A stretch of DNA of 64,000 nt from JAVBNN01 sp031551525 (GTDB lineage: Bacteria; Bacillota; Negativicutes; Acidaminococcales; JAISLQ01), in contig JAVBNN010000030.1 in the NCBI GenBank assembly GCA_031551525.1, positions 53,788 to 117,787 on the forward strand, given 5' to 3'. A program made the position numbers and the translations under genes. The notes below the pieces were generated by a model. It was not told where the DNA came from. It searched no databases and was given only the letters and a program-made list of their open reading frames with translations. Below are positions 51,583-61,106 of the stretch, one piece after another (position 1 is the first letter of the stretch; each line of letters begins with the position of its first letter).

Positions 51583-52455
51583 ATGTGGCAATATCACCTC
51601 GTTAAATTTATCAGCAAGCTGCTCTGCCTGGCGCCCGCTTGTGTAAAAAAACTGTTCGGTCTGCTATTGGGCCATATCGCCTGGCTGGTAACACCGCGCT
51701 GGCGGAAAAATCTTGCCGCCGGGCAGGCGTTCGCTTGCCTGGGCGTGGAGGAAGAAGAAGCGCGGCGGATCGCCAAAGCCAGCGTTGTCAAGTTCGGTCC
51801 GATGATTGTTGAGGTATTGTGTTTTCCCTTGTTGAACAAGGATAATATAAAAGAAAAAGTACTTTTTCCTGACAGTGAATCATTGCGGGACTTGTTAAAA
51901 GAAGGCAAAGGCGTGATTATAGCCCCCGCGCATTTCGGCAACTGGGAACTTTTGGGTGCGGGGCTGGCTCTCTATGGCTATCCATTGGTTTCGGTGGCGC
52001 AAAAACAAAAAAACGCCGCCATGGACCGATTTATCAATGAATACCGCAGCATGACCGGTGAACATGTGACCTATAAGACCGGCGTGCTGGAAATGGTCAG
52101 GATGCTTGATGCCGGCCATATCGTTGGTCTTATTAGCGATCAGGACGGTGGCGCCGATGGCGTAGTGGTGGATTTTTTTGGCAAACCAACTTCCTGCCCC
52201 AAAGGGGCGGCGGCACTGGCCAGGCTGAAAGGCGCACCCATTGTGCTTACGCTGATTGCACAAAGGGCAGATGGCCGACATGAAGTCAGTATTTATCCGC
52301 CTATTTACGTAAAACGGACTAAAGACCGGGAAGCGGATATAAAAGAAACAACTGCGGAACTAATGCAAAAACTTGAGCATGAAATACGTAAAAATCCGGG
52401 AATGTGGTTTTGGCTACATAACAGATGGAAAGTGCATCGGGATTTCTACAAATGA
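51583..52455 (+). CDS. LpxL/HtrB-type lipid A acyltransferase, copy 2
   Basis: 290 residues. Same features as its neighbour: N-terminal membrane segment, HFGNWE (His about 113), QKQKNAAMDRFINEYRSMTG, DQDGGADGVVVDFFGKPTSCPKGAAALA, and NPGMWFWLHNRWKV. The two arose by tandem duplication; one may add the lauroyl-like and the other the myristoyl-like chain, as LpxL and LpxM do, which is inference. The distance to lpxC (137 bases) contains an extended -10-like TGGTATTAT at about 52489-52497. Confidence 0.9.
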   Translation: MWQYHLVKFISKLLCLAPACVKKLFGLLLGHIAWLVTPRWRKNLAAGQAFACLGVEEEEARRIAKASVVKFGPMIVEVLCFPLLNKDNIKEKVLFPDSESLRDLLKEGKGVIIAPAHFGNWELLGAGLALYGYPLVSVAQKQKNAAMDRFINEYRSMTGEHVTYKTGVLEMVRMLDAGHIVGLISDQDGGADGVVVDFFGKPTSCPKGAAALARLKGAPIVLTLIAQRADGRHEVSIYPPIYVKRTKDREADIKETTAELMQKLEHEIRKNPGMWFWLHNRWKVHRDFYK

Positions 52456-52592
52456 TGTGATGACGGAAAGTTATTTTGCCTAATGATGTGGTATTATTGC
52501 TCATCAAAACATATCAATACAACAATTCTTATCATCCAATTGGCATACACCAACCCGTTTATTTTGCGATAATCATAAAAAGGGGGCATATT

Positions 52593-53453
52593 TTGGAGAT
52601 TATAAGTACCCATAAACAAAAAACTTTGGCCCAAGATATATCTTACACCGGCATAGGACTGCACTCAGGAAAACCCGCGACAGTCAGGCTTTCCCCTCTG
52701 CCGCCCGATAACGGCATAGTATTTATCCGCGCCGATTTACCTGAGCGTACAGCAATACCCGCCCAAGCTGACTTTGTCGGCGCGACCATGCGGGCTACCA
52801 CCTTGACCCGTGACGGACAGGAAGTTTTTACCGTGGAGCACCTTTTGTCGGCGCTTTACATCACGGATGTAGATAACTGCCAGATAGAGATGAGTGGGCC
52901 GGAGCCGCCGGTAGGAGACGGCAGCGCCCTTTCTTTTGTCGAACTTATCAAGCGAGCCGGTGTGATGGAGCAGGACAAAGCAAGAAAAACAGCCCGTATA
53001 GCTGAAGTATTGACAGTTTATGACGGAGAGCGCTATGTTATGGTACTGCCTTACGACGGGCAGAGGTTTTCATTTCTCTCGTTGACCGACCAGTCAGGTC
53101 TCGAACCACAATATATGGATATACAGATCGGGCGGGATGATCTGGTTGCCCAAGTAGCTCCGGCCAGGACGATTGCTTTTGTGAATGAAATAGAAGGGCT
53201 TAAAAGGATGGGCCTGGGTTTGGGCGGCACACCGGAAAACGTCATTGTTTACGACGGAGACAAGGCTCTTACTCCATTAAGGTTTACTGACGAACTGGTC
53301 AGGCATAAGATACTTGACCTTTTAGGAGACCTGTTTTTGGCCGGGCGTTTTACTGGCCACGTGATCGCGGTTAAATCAGGACATGCTTTGAACACTGCAT
53401 TGGCGAAAAAAATAGCTGAATATATCGAAAAAGGAGAGAGCGGCCCATGTTAA
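52593..53453 (+). CDS. lpxC: UDP-3-O-acyl-N-acetylglucosamine deacetylase
   Basis: 286 residues from TTG 52593 (AAAAAGGGGG upstream); the frame is open earlier but conservation begins at KTLAQDISYTGIGLHSG. Zinc enzyme of the committed lipid A step. Seen: IGLHSGKPATVRLSP, the zinc motif EHLLSAL (His about 84), PVGDGSALSFVELI, and the second zinc group HKILDLLGDLFLAG, ending in GHVIAVKSGHALN. A possible extended -10 (about 52489-52497) lies upstream. It overlaps fabZ by seven bases. Confidence 0.97.
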   Translation: MEIISTHKQKTLAQDISYTGIGLHSGKPATVRLSPLPPDNGIVFIRADLPERTAIPAQADFVGATMRATTLTRDGQEVFTVEHLLSALYITDVDNCQIEMSGPEPPVGDGSALSFVELIKRAGVMEQDKARKTARIAEVLTVYDGERYVMVLPYDGQRFSFLSLTDQSGLEPQYMDIQIGRDDLVAQVAPARTIAFVNEIEGLKRMGLGLGGTPENVIVYDGDKALTPLRFTDELVRHKILDLLGDLFLAGRFTGHVIAVKSGHALNTALAKKIAEYIEKGESGPC

Positions 53454-53893
53454 GTTTAAACATCTTAGAAATCCAGGAAATACTTCCACATAGATACCCT
53501 TTTCTGCTTATCGACCGCATACTTGAACTGGAACCGATGAAGCGTGGCCTGGGTATAAAGAATATAACCTTCAATGAAATACAGTTCCATGGACATTTTC
53601 CGGATGTACCCATCATGCCTGGAGTGCTCCTTGTAGAAGCCATGGCGCAGGTAGGCGGCGTGACACTTCTGTATCCGCCGGAAAATCGCGGAAAGATGGC
53701 TTTATTTACCGGCATAGACAAAGTGAAATTTCGCCGCCAGGTAGTTCCGGGTGATCAGGTCGTTATGGAAGCCACTATTTTAAAAACCAAGGGCAATATG
53801 GGCAAGATCGGCTCGGTGGCGCACGTCAACGGTGAATTGGTCGCCGAAGGCGAATTTATGTTTGCGCTGATAGCTAAAGTAGAGAAAGAATAA
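53447..53893 (+). CDS. fabZ: 3-hydroxyacyl-ACP dehydratase
   Basis: 148 residues. Dehydrates 3-hydroxyacyl-ACP in fatty acid elongation and so competes with lipid A synthesis for its substrate. Seen: ILPHRYPFLLIDRI, the catalytic GHFPDVPIMPGVLLVEAMAQVGG (His about 52, Glu about 66), and FRRQVVPGDQVVMEA. The start overlaps the lpxC stop (seven bases). After it comes 152 bases of AT-rich sequence with three copies of the short motif CTTTAAA and no convincing terminator. Confidence 0.97.
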   Translation: MLSLNILEIQEILPHRYPFLLIDRILELEPMKRGLGIKNITFNEIQFHGHFPDVPIMPGVLLVEAMAQVGGVTLLYPPENRGKMALFTGIDKVKFRRQVVPGDQVVMEATILKTKGNMGKIGSVAHVNGELVAEGEFMFALIAKVEKE

Positions 53894-54045
53894 GCAATAC
53901 GGTTAAATAATATCTTTAAAACATGATAAAGGCCTCAAAATACGCTAAATGGCTTTAAAAGACGTAAATTGGACAGCGTCAAACAACAAGTCTTTAAAGA
54001 TTATATAAATAGTAAAATTTAAAGCTTGTTAATGGGGGGGGCCAG

Positions 54046-54861
54046 ATGAAAAACGAATCGGTGGTTGTTCCTTTGAGAAAAATACACGAAACCGCAGTGG
54101 TTTATCCAGGCGCGCGTATCGCTAAAGACGTTGAGATCGGGCCTTATGCGGTTATTGGTGAAAATGTCAGCATAGATAGCGGCACTAGAATATGTGCGCA
54201 CGCCGTAGTAGAAGGCTGGACGACTATTGGCAAGAACTGCATTCTGTATCCCGGCTGTACGGTTGGCGGAGAACCGCAGGACCTTAAATTCGTCGGCGAA
54301 AAAAGTTATGTCATTATTGGCGATAACACTAAGATAAGGGAATATGTCACAATCAACCGGGCGACCGGCGAAGGCAACGAGACCCGTGTGGGCAACAACG
54401 TTCTTTTGATGGCTTGCGTACATATCGCCCATAACTGCATCATCGGCAACAATGTCATCGTAGCCAATAATGCCGGCGTAGCCGGGCACGCTATTGTAGA
54501 AGACCGGGTCGTCATCGGCGGGCTGGCCGGTGTCCACCAGTTTGTGAAAGTCGGACGCAACGCCATGGTTGGCGGTCTGTCCAAGATAATACAGGACGTT
54601 CCTCCGTTTATAAATATTGACGGCAATCCGTCTTTTGTGGCTGGGCTTAACAGCGTAGGTCTTGCGCGGGCGGGCATTTCTCCGCAAGTGCGGCGGGACT
54701 TGAAAAAAGCCTATCGGATTATCTACCGCTCGGGGCTGACCCTCGATCAAGCTATCGCCGAAATGGAACAGGAACTTCCCGCCGGGGAAGAGGTAGAACA
54801 TCTGCTGCGCTTTTTGCGCAATGTTGAACGGGGCATTTGCCGCAACAGAAAAGACGACTGA
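54046..54861 (+). CDS. lpxA: UDP-N-acetylglucosamine acyltransferase
   Basis: 271 residues. First step of lipid A synthesis. Seen: left-handed beta-helix (KIHETAVVYPGARIAKDVEIGPYAVIGENVSI...), catalytic His region (LLMACVHIAHNCIIGNNVIVANNAGVAGH, His about 127), RPQDLKF-like GEPQDLKFVGEKS, and INRATGEGNETRVG. A C-terminal helical acyl-ACP-binding part follows. The 152-base gap before it may hold a promoter, but I found no clear pair of hexamers. A purine-rich TTAATGGGGGGG precedes ATG 54046. Confidence 0.97.
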   Translation: MKNESVVVPLRKIHETAVVYPGARIAKDVEIGPYAVIGENVSIDSGTRICAHAVVEGWTTIGKNCILYPGCTVGGEPQDLKFVGEKSYVIIGDNTKIREYVTINRATGEGNETRVGNNVLLMACVHIAHNCIIGNNVIVANNAGVAGHAIVEDRVVIGGLAGVHQFVKVGRNAMVGGLSKIIQDVPPFINIDGNPSFVAGLNSVGLARAGISPQVRRDLKKAYRIIYRSGLTLDQAIAEMEQELPAGEEVEHLLRFLRNVERGICRNRKDD

Positions 54862-54874
54862 TTAGGGGTAGGTT

Positions 54875-55678
54875 ATGCAGGAAAAAATAGGCTTACTGGC
54901 GGGGATTGGATTTTTGCCGGTCGATTTTGCCCGTGCCGCTCGCGGCATGGGTTTTCATGTTACTGTCATAGCGCTGGTGCAGGATGTGGAGCCCGAGCTA
55001 CGGGAGTGTTCGGACGCTTATTATGAGATAAGCGCTGGCAAAGTAGACAAAATAATCAAAACGCTAACAAAAGAAGATATAAAGAAGATAACCATGCTGG
55101 GCAAGGTGACTAAAGAGGTGCTTTATAAGGGCTTTGGCCTCGATTTTCGCGCCGTGAAACTGCTGTTTTCCCTCCCGAACCGTAATGACGATACGATAAT
55201 GGCCGCCATAGTGGAGGAGCTGGCCCAGGAAGGCATCTCCACTATGGATCAGACGGAGATGATAAAGCTGCTTATGCCTCCGGCCGGACAGCTCAGCAAA
55301 CGTGCGCCGACCGAAGAGGAAGAAAAAGATATTGCCTATGGCCTTTTCATGGCGAAAGAAATCGGACGCCTTGATATAGGGCAGACAGTAGTCGTGAAAA
55401 ATCAGGCAGTCATGGCGGCAGAGGCGATAGAAGGCACGGACGCCTGCATCAGACGCGGCGGGGCTCTGGCCGGTGTCGGCTCCGTGGTGGCAAAGACCGC
55501 CAAACCGCAACAGGATTTTCGGTTTGACGTCCCCAGCGTGGGGCTAGAGACTAGAAAATCAATGGTTGAGGTGGGCGCACCGGCTCTCGTTATGGAGGCC
55601 GACCGGACGCTTTTGGTGCAAAAAAAAGACGCGCTGGCCTTGGCGGATGAACATTCCATCACGGTAGTGGTGCGTTAA
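54875..55678 (+). CDS. lpxI: UDP-2,3-diacylglucosamine pyrophosphatase LpxI
   Basis: 267 residues. Fourth lipid A step; replaces LpxH of enterobacteria. Seen: IGLLAGIGFLPVDFARAARGMGFHVTVIAL, the DUF1009/LpxI body FGLDFRAVKLLFSLPNRNDDTIMAAIVEELAQEGI, and the conserved C-terminal AEAIEGTDACIRRGGALAGVGSVVAKTAKPQQDFRFDVPSVGLET. LpxI uses a different metal-dependent cleavage from LpxH. It is close behind lpxA (13 bases) and 12 bases before lpxB. Confidence 0.96.
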   Translation: MQEKIGLLAGIGFLPVDFARAARGMGFHVTVIALVQDVEPELRECSDAYYEISAGKVDKIIKTLTKEDIKKITMLGKVTKEVLYKGFGLDFRAVKLLFSLPNRNDDTIMAAIVEELAQEGISTMDQTEMIKLLMPPAGQLSKRAPTEEEEKDIAYGLFMAKEIGRLDIGQTVVVKNQAVMAAEAIEGTDACIRRGGALAGVGSVVAKTAKPQQDFRFDVPSVGLETRKSMVEVGAPALVMEADRTLLVQKKDALALADEHSITVVVR

Positions 55679-55690
55679 AGGAGGTCTGAG

Positions 55691-56842
55691 ATGAGGCGGA
55701 TAATGATCTCGGCCGGTGAAGCTTCTGGTGATCTGCATGCCGGAGCTTTAACGGCGGAACTGTTTAAACTGGACAAAGACATAGAAATTTTCGGTATGGG
55801 CGGCGATTACTTGCGGGCGGCCGGTGGCGAAGTATTGTTCGATATAAAAGAACATGGCGTGATGGGGCTTGTCGAAGTTGTGCGCAGGTTACCATCACTT
55901 TTTAAATTACTAGGCGACCTGGGCCGTCTGATGGATGCAAAAAAGCCGGATTGCCTTGTCGTCATCGATTACCCGGATTTTAATATGCGTTTGGCCAAAC
56001 TGGCCAAACAGCGCGGTATACCCATAGTATCGTTTATCAGTCCATCGGCCTGGGCCTGGCGCAAAGGACGGGCGCGCGGCGTAGCGCAACTGGTAGACAA
56101 GGTGGCCGCGATATTTCCCTTTGAAAGGGACGTATACCAGGAAGCGGGGGCAGATGTGGAGTTTGTAGGGCATCCGCTTCTTGATATAGTGCACCCGGGG
56201 CTGTCTGGGGAAGCGGCGGAAAAACTATTGCACAAACAGGCCGGACGAAAAACCGTGCTGCTCATGCCGGGCAGCAGGGTACAGGAGATAGAACGCCTGC
56301 TGCCGCCCATGCTGGAGGCTGCGGCTATCATTGCCCGGGAAAGGCCTGACTGCGACTTTTGTCTGCCGCGGGCGGGTACCATATCTGAAGAAATGCTTAA
56401 TTCTTATCTGGCAAAAACCTCTGTCCCGATACATGTTGTTACTGGCCACAATTATGATATAATGAGCATATCTGATGCAGCTATAGCCACCAGTGGCACG
56501 GCCACTTTGGAGGCTGCCCTGTGTGGCCTTCCGTCAGTCATTGTTTACAAGACGTCTGCTGTGACGGTCTTCATAGCACGCCGACTGGTCAAGATATCAT
56601 TCATCGGCCTGCCAAATATTGTGGCCGGGCGCAGGATATTGCCGGAACTCATCCAGGATGACGCGACGCCGGAAAACATGGCCGCGGAAGCGCTGAAGCT
56701 GCTTGATGGAAAAAACCGGGCAAAGATCGACAGAGACCTTGCCTTTATGAAAGAAAGGCTTGGACAACCCGGAGCGGTAGCCCGGGTGGCGGCCCTTGTC
56801 CTCAATATGGCCGGGCGATACAAAACTGGAGAGGTTAAATGA
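55691..56842 (+). CDS. lpxB: Lipid-A-disaccharide synthase
   Basis: 383 residues, standard length. Glycosyltransferase that joins lipid X to UDP-diacylglucosamine. Seen: ISAGEASGDLHAGAL at the start, HGVMGLVEVVRRLPSL, VIDYPDFNMRLAK, SPSAWAWRKGR, FVGHPLLDIV, LLMPGSRVQEIERLLPPM, and SGTATLEAALCGLPSVIVYK. AAAGGAGGTCTGAG precedes ATG 55691. Its stop overlaps the msbA start by four bases (ATGA). Confidence 0.97.
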   Translation: MRRIMISAGEASGDLHAGALTAELFKLDKDIEIFGMGGDYLRAAGGEVLFDIKEHGVMGLVEVVRRLPSLFKLLGDLGRLMDAKKPDCLVVIDYPDFNMRLAKLAKQRGIPIVSFISPSAWAWRKGRARGVAQLVDKVAAIFPFERDVYQEAGADVEFVGHPLLDIVHPGLSGEAAEKLLHKQAGRKTVLLMPGSRVQEIERLLPPMLEAAAIIARERPDCDFCLPRAGTISEEMLNSYLAKTSVPIHVVTGHNYDIMSISDAAIATSGTATLEAALCGLPSVIVYKTSAVTVFIARRLVKISFIGLPNIVAGRRILPELIQDDATPENMAAEALKLLDGKNRAKIDRDLAFMKERLGQPGAVARVAALVLNMAGRYKTGEVK

Positions 56843-58584
56843 GCAACTACCTGCGTCTTTTAAAATATATAAAGCCTTATACCCCACGCCTTTTGCTTGC
56901 TGTTTTCTGCACTATATTTGCGGCGGCGGGCAATCTCTACGTGCCTTGGCTGGTCAAGGAAATGATCGACAAGGTGTTGACCAACCGTGATCCTGTGATG
57001 CTGAATTTTGTAGCGTTCAGCGTAATGTTGGTATTTTTTGCCAGGGGGGTATTTTTTTTCGGACAGAGTTATCTGATGGCCTATGCCGGGCAAAGGATAG
57101 TCATAGATATCAGGACAGAGATTTACCGCAAACTAAATCAGATGAGCCTGTCGTTTTATGAAAAAAACAAGACCGGCACCATCATGAGCTATGTTACCAA
57201 CGATGTGGCCGCCTTGCAGGGCGCGCTCATCCAAAGCGTCATAGAACTGTTTACCGAAGGTGTGGTCCTTATAGGATCGCTTGGCGCGATGGTATGGCTG
57301 AATTGGAAGCTTACCCTGTTTACTTTAGCGACCTCCCCGGTAGTTTTCAAAGTGATTCAGGTGTTTGGGCGTAAACTGCGCGATTCCGGGCATCGCATCC
57401 AGGAGTCCGCTGCGGATATCACGTCGGTTTTGCAGGAAACGATTTCTTCCGTGCGCGTAGTCAAGTCTTTTGTGCGGGAAGACTATGAAATAGAAAAATT
57501 TGAAAAAGAAAACTTCCTCAACTTTCGGGCCAGCATGAGAAATGCCCTGTTGAGTTCAAAGATAACGCCGATAACCGAATTTACCGCTACCATAGGCATT
57601 ACCGCCATAATCTGGTATGGCGGACACGAAGTGATCGGCGGACGCCTTACAGCGGGATCGCTTATCGCATTTTTGATTTACGCCATAAATATGTCCAACC
57701 CGGTAAAACGGCTGACCAAGGTTTTTTCGGAAATACAAAAAGCTATGGCGGCTGCCCAGCGCGTATTTGCCATAATCGACATGCCGCCGGACATAATCGA
57801 CAAGCCCACGGCTACGATACTGCCGCCGGTCAAGGGGGGCGTGGTATTTGACCACGTCACTTTTTCCTATAATCCTGGTGACCAGGTATTGAGCGATTTG
57901 ACTTTCCACGCTGAGGCGGGGCAACTGGTGGCCATAGTAGGGCCGAGCGGAGCGGGGAAAACTACCATATCCAACCTTTTGATGCGCTTTTATGAAATAG
58001 ACGACGGTAAAATAACGATCGACGGCATTGACATAACCGATGTGACCATGTCTTCCCTGCGTGGGCAGATAGGTATGGTGCCGCAAGAAACCATGCTGTT
58101 TAACGGCAGTGTTTATGACAATATACTTTATGGGCGTCTCGACGCCACCAAAGAAGAAGTGGAAGCGGCGGCCCGCTCGGCTAACGCAGACTCGTTCATC
58201 AGGGAACTGCCCGGCGGCTACAACACCATGCTGGGCGACCGGGGGGTCAACCTGTCCGGCGGCCAGCGCCAGAGGATATCAATTGCCCGGGCGCTTCTGA
58301 AAGACCCACGCATACTGGTTTTGGATGAAGCTACTTCCGCGCTTGATACGGAAAGTGAAAAAATAGTGCAAGAAGCCTTAGACAGGCTGATGGTGGGGCG
58401 CACCTCTTTTGTCATCGCCCATCGCCTGTCCACCATTCAACGGGCAAACCTTATTTTAGTGCTCAATAAAGGGCGGTTGGTGGAAAAAGGCACCCACGAG
58501 AGCCTGCTTAGTGAAGACGGCTTGTACGCCAAACTTTATCAGGCCCAGTTTCGCGAAAAAGACACAGGGAATGGAGCTAACTGA
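56839..58584 (+). CDS. msbA: Lipid A export ABC transporter MsbA
   Basis: 581 residues, fused membrane and ATPase domains. Flips lipid A-core across the inner membrane. Seen: six membrane helices in about 1-310, then Walker A GPSGAGKTT (about 372-380), signature LSGGQRQRISIARALLKDPRILVLDEATSALD and H-loop IAHRLST. Placed between lpxB and waaA-lpxK, it is the lipid A flippase rather than a general multidrug exporter. Overlaps lpxB and the next gene, so it is translated in one run. Confidence 0.95.
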   Translation: MSNYLRLLKYIKPYTPRLLLAVFCTIFAAAGNLYVPWLVKEMIDKVLTNRDPVMLNFVAFSVMLVFFARGVFFFGQSYLMAYAGQRIVIDIRTEIYRKLNQMSLSFYEKNKTGTIMSYVTNDVAALQGALIQSVIELFTEGVVLIGSLGAMVWLNWKLTLFTLATSPVVFKVIQVFGRKLRDSGHRIQESAADITSVLQETISSVRVVKSFVREDYEIEKFEKENFLNFRASMRNALLSSKITPITEFTATIGITAIIWYGGHEVIGGRLTAGSLIAFLIYAINMSNPVKRLTKVFSEIQKAMAAAQRVFAIIDMPPDIIDKPTATILPPVKGGVVFDHVTFSYNPGDQVLSDLTFHAEAGQLVAIVGPSGAGKTTISNLLMRFYEIDDGKITIDGIDITDVTMSSLRGQIGMVPQETMLFNGSVYDNILYGRLDATKEEVEAAARSANADSFIRELPGGYNTMLGDRGVNLSGGQRQRISIARALLKDPRILVLDEATSALDTESEKIVQEALDRLMVGRTSFVIAHRLSTIQRANLILVLNKGRLVEKGTHESLLSEDGLYAKLYQAQFREKDTGNGAN

Positions 58585-61106
58585 TGCTATATATAATTTA
58601 TGACATCCTGCTGATGTTTCTCTTTTTCTTTTGTGTCCTGCCGATATACTGCTACAGGTCGCTAAGTGAAAAAGGTTTCCCCCGTCGCTTTCGCCAGAGC
58701 ATGGGTTTTCTGCACGATGAAGAGATCGCTCCTGTGTCCGGGCGCAATGCTATCTGGATACACGGCGCTTCGGTCGGCGAGATCGTGGCCACCAGCCCGC
58801 TGGTCAAGGAGATACGAAAAGCGTTTCCCGATGTGCCCATACTGGTATCGGCGGTAACGACCGGCGGCTATACCATGGCCAAACAGATTATTCCTGAAGC
58901 CGATACTGTCATCTATTTTCCGCTAGATCTTCCGGCGGTTACCAACCTGGTGGTCGAACGTATTCGTCCGCGCATATTCATGCCGGTGGAAACAGAACTG
59001 TGGCCGAATTTTCTCCGCGATATAAACCGGCGCGGCATACCGGTAATGATGGTAAACGGTCGCATAAGCGATAAAAGTGTAAAGACCTATAAATATCTCT
59101 ACAACATACTGTCGGATATGGTCGGCAGCGTTGGCCGCTTTTGCATGCAGTCTGCGCTTGATGCCGAATATATAATACGCCTCGGCGCCGACCCTAATAA
59201 AGTGGTGGTTACCGGCAACACCAAATTCGACCAGACCTACGCCGAAGTTACCGAAGAAGACCGCCAGCGCTTTTTGGACGAACTGGGAATAACCCAAAAC
59301 AAACCGGTCGTCGTAGCCGGCAGTACACATCCGGGCGAAGAGAAAGCATTGATAACCGCTTTCGCTTCCCTGCGCAAAAAATTTCCGGCAGCCAGCCTGG
59401 TCATAGCACCTAGAAAACCAGGACGGCTGGGCGAAATACAAAACCTCGCCAAGGCGGAAGGTTTTGTCTGTTCCAAACGTTCGGAACTATTGAAACAGCC
59501 GAGTGGCAAACGAGACAGCAGCCCGGTGGTGCTCATAGATACCATAGGTGAATTGGGACGCATTTATGCAGTGGGCGATGTGGTATATGTGGGCGGCAGC
59601 CTGATCAGGCATGGCGGTCACAACGTGCTGGAGCCGGCAGCGCACGGCAAGCCGATAATCGTCGGCCCCAACATGTTTAACTTCAAGGACTCCTATTCAC
59701 TTTTGACCAGCCGTGGGGCCTGCGTTACCGTACACGATGAGGCGGCGCTGGCCGATGAACTGCTGGCAATATTATCGGACGACGAACTGCGTCAAAAAAT
59801 GGGCGAAGCTTCTTATAGTGTCATCCGGGACAACCGGGGCGCCGCTTCGCGCAGCATCGAATACCTCAAAGAAATACTGGCCGGGCCGGTAGTCAGAAAC
59901 CTGCCGCGTACTTACGAGATAGTAAGCTGGGCATCGGCGGAGGAAAACGAATTTAGCCGGCGTGCGGAAATGTATCTGTACCAGCTTATTCACGGCAATG
60001 TAAAAGACGGTTGGGACGTAGTGAGTCTGGCCTTTTTAAGCATCTTTTCATTAGTATACGAACTGGGCCTCAAAGTAAAGCTGACCATGTATAACATGGG
60101 CGTATTCAGCCAGAGCAAACTGCCCTGTAAGGTCATCAGTCTCGGAAACATCACTCTAGGCGGTACCGGAAAAACGCCGACCGCCCGTACGATGGCGATC
60201 ATGATCCGCGATATGGGTTATAAGGTGGTAGTTTTGAACCGCGGCTATCGGGCGCACTGGGACAAGCCGGTCGGCGTGGTGTCGGACGGCAAAAAAATAT
60301 ATATGACCGCTTTTGAAGCGGGTGATGAGGCCTACCTTCTTGCCAAGCAAATGCCGGGCATTCCGATCGTCATCGGTAAAGACCGCGCCATCAGCGGAGA
60401 ATATGTGGCGCAAAACATGGATGTTGACGTTATCATCATGGACGACGGTTACCAGCATTGGCAACTGGCGCGCGACCTGGACGTAGTTTTGGTGGACACC
60501 CTCAATATGTTTGGCAACAGCAGCCTTCTGCCGCGCGGCACCTTGCGCGAACCGCTGGAGCATCTTGACCGGGCAAATATGTTCATATTGACCAAGACAG
60601 ACCAGTCTCCAGAGTATTCGCATAAATACGTACGCAAGATAATAAACGAGAACAATCCTGCGGCTTTGATCTTTGAAAGCGTTCATTTACCCAAACATTT
60701 TATCGAGATCGCCGACTGGTACAAAGGAGCTGGCGCCACGCCACTGGCGCTTGAAGATATGCAGGGCAAATCCGTCCTGGCTTTTTCCGCTATCGGCAAT
60801 CCGGCATCTTTTGAGCAGTCGCTCTTGGATATTGGCATAAACCTAGTGGAAACCATACGCTACCCCGACCATCATGACTACTGCATGAGCGAAATGCAAT
60901 ATGTATTGGAGCGGGCGATGGAGGAGAAGGTCTACGCCATAGTTATTACAGAAAAAGACGCGGTAAAGATACCGACGGAATTTATCTACCTGGAGCGCGC
61001 TTGCCCGTTATATGTCCTTTGCATAGAAGTAAAGATGCAAGATGACGGCGGCCGGTTTGAGCGCGCTTTGAGTGAAGCCTTAGGTGGCGGAGGGAAAAAT
61101 GAGTAA
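58584..61106 (+). CDS. Fused Kdo transferase (WaaA) and tetraacyldisaccharide 4'-kinase (LpxK)
   Basis: 840 residues encoding two enzymes that are separate in E. coli. The N-terminal part (about 1-425) is WaaA: membrane anchor (about 4-22), IWIHGASVGEIVATSPLVKEI (catalytic Glu), MPVETELWPNFLRDINRRGIPVMMVNGRIS, VVAGSTHPGEE, and GGHNVLEPAAHGKPIIVGPNMFNF. A linker follows. The C-terminal part (about 490-840) is LpxK: LGNITLGGTGKTPTARTM (P-loop 526-532), VVLNRGYRAHW, MDDGYQHWQLARDLDVVLVDT, and the KTDQSPEYSHKY site. LpxK normally acts before WaaA, so the fusion may channel lipid IVA to the Kdo transferase. I see no frameshift or stop at the junction. Confidence 0.95.
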   Translation: MLYIIYDILLMFLFFFCVLPIYCYRSLSEKGFPRRFRQSMGFLHDEEIAPVSGRNAIWIHGASVGEIVATSPLVKEIRKAFPDVPILVSAVTTGGYTMAKQIIPEADTVIYFPLDLPAVTNLVVERIRPRIFMPVETELWPNFLRDINRRGIPVMMVNGRISDKSVKTYKYLYNILSDMVGSVGRFCMQSALDAEYIIRLGADPNKVVVTGNTKFDQTYAEVTEEDRQRFLDELGITQNKPVVVAGSTHPGEEKALITAFASLRKKFPAASLVIAPRKPGRLGEIQNLAKAEGFVCSKRSELLKQPSGKRDSSPVVLIDTIGELGRIYAVGDVVYVGGSLIRHGGHNVLEPAAHGKPIIVGPNMFNFKDSYSLLTSRGACVTVHDEAALADELLAILSDDELRQKMGEASYSVIRDNRGAASRSIEYLKEILAGPVVRNLPRTYEIVSWASAEENEFSRRAEMYLYQLIHGNVKDGWDVVSLAFLSIFSLVYELGLKVKLTMYNMGVFSQSKLPCKVISLGNITLGGTGKTPTARTMAIMIRDMGYKVVVLNRGYRAHWDKPVGVVSDGKKIYMTAFEAGDEAYLLAKQMPGIPIVIGKDRAISGEYVAQNMDVDVIIMDDGYQHWQLARDLDVVLVDTLNMFGNSSLLPRGTLREPLEHLDRANMFILTKTDQSPEYSHKYVRKIINENNPAALIFESVHLPKHFIEIADWYKGAGATPLALEDMQGKSVLAFSAIGNPASFEQSLLDIGINLVETIRYPDHHDYCMSEMQYVLERAMEEKVYAIVITEKDAVKIPTEFIYLERACPLYVLCIEVKMQDDGGRFERALSEALGGGGKNE

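Noticed and set aside
53894..54045. Repeat array in the fabZ-lpxA gap
   Set aside because: Three copies of CTTTAAA at irregular spacing in AT-rich sequence; too short and uneven to call a repeat family or a regulator site.
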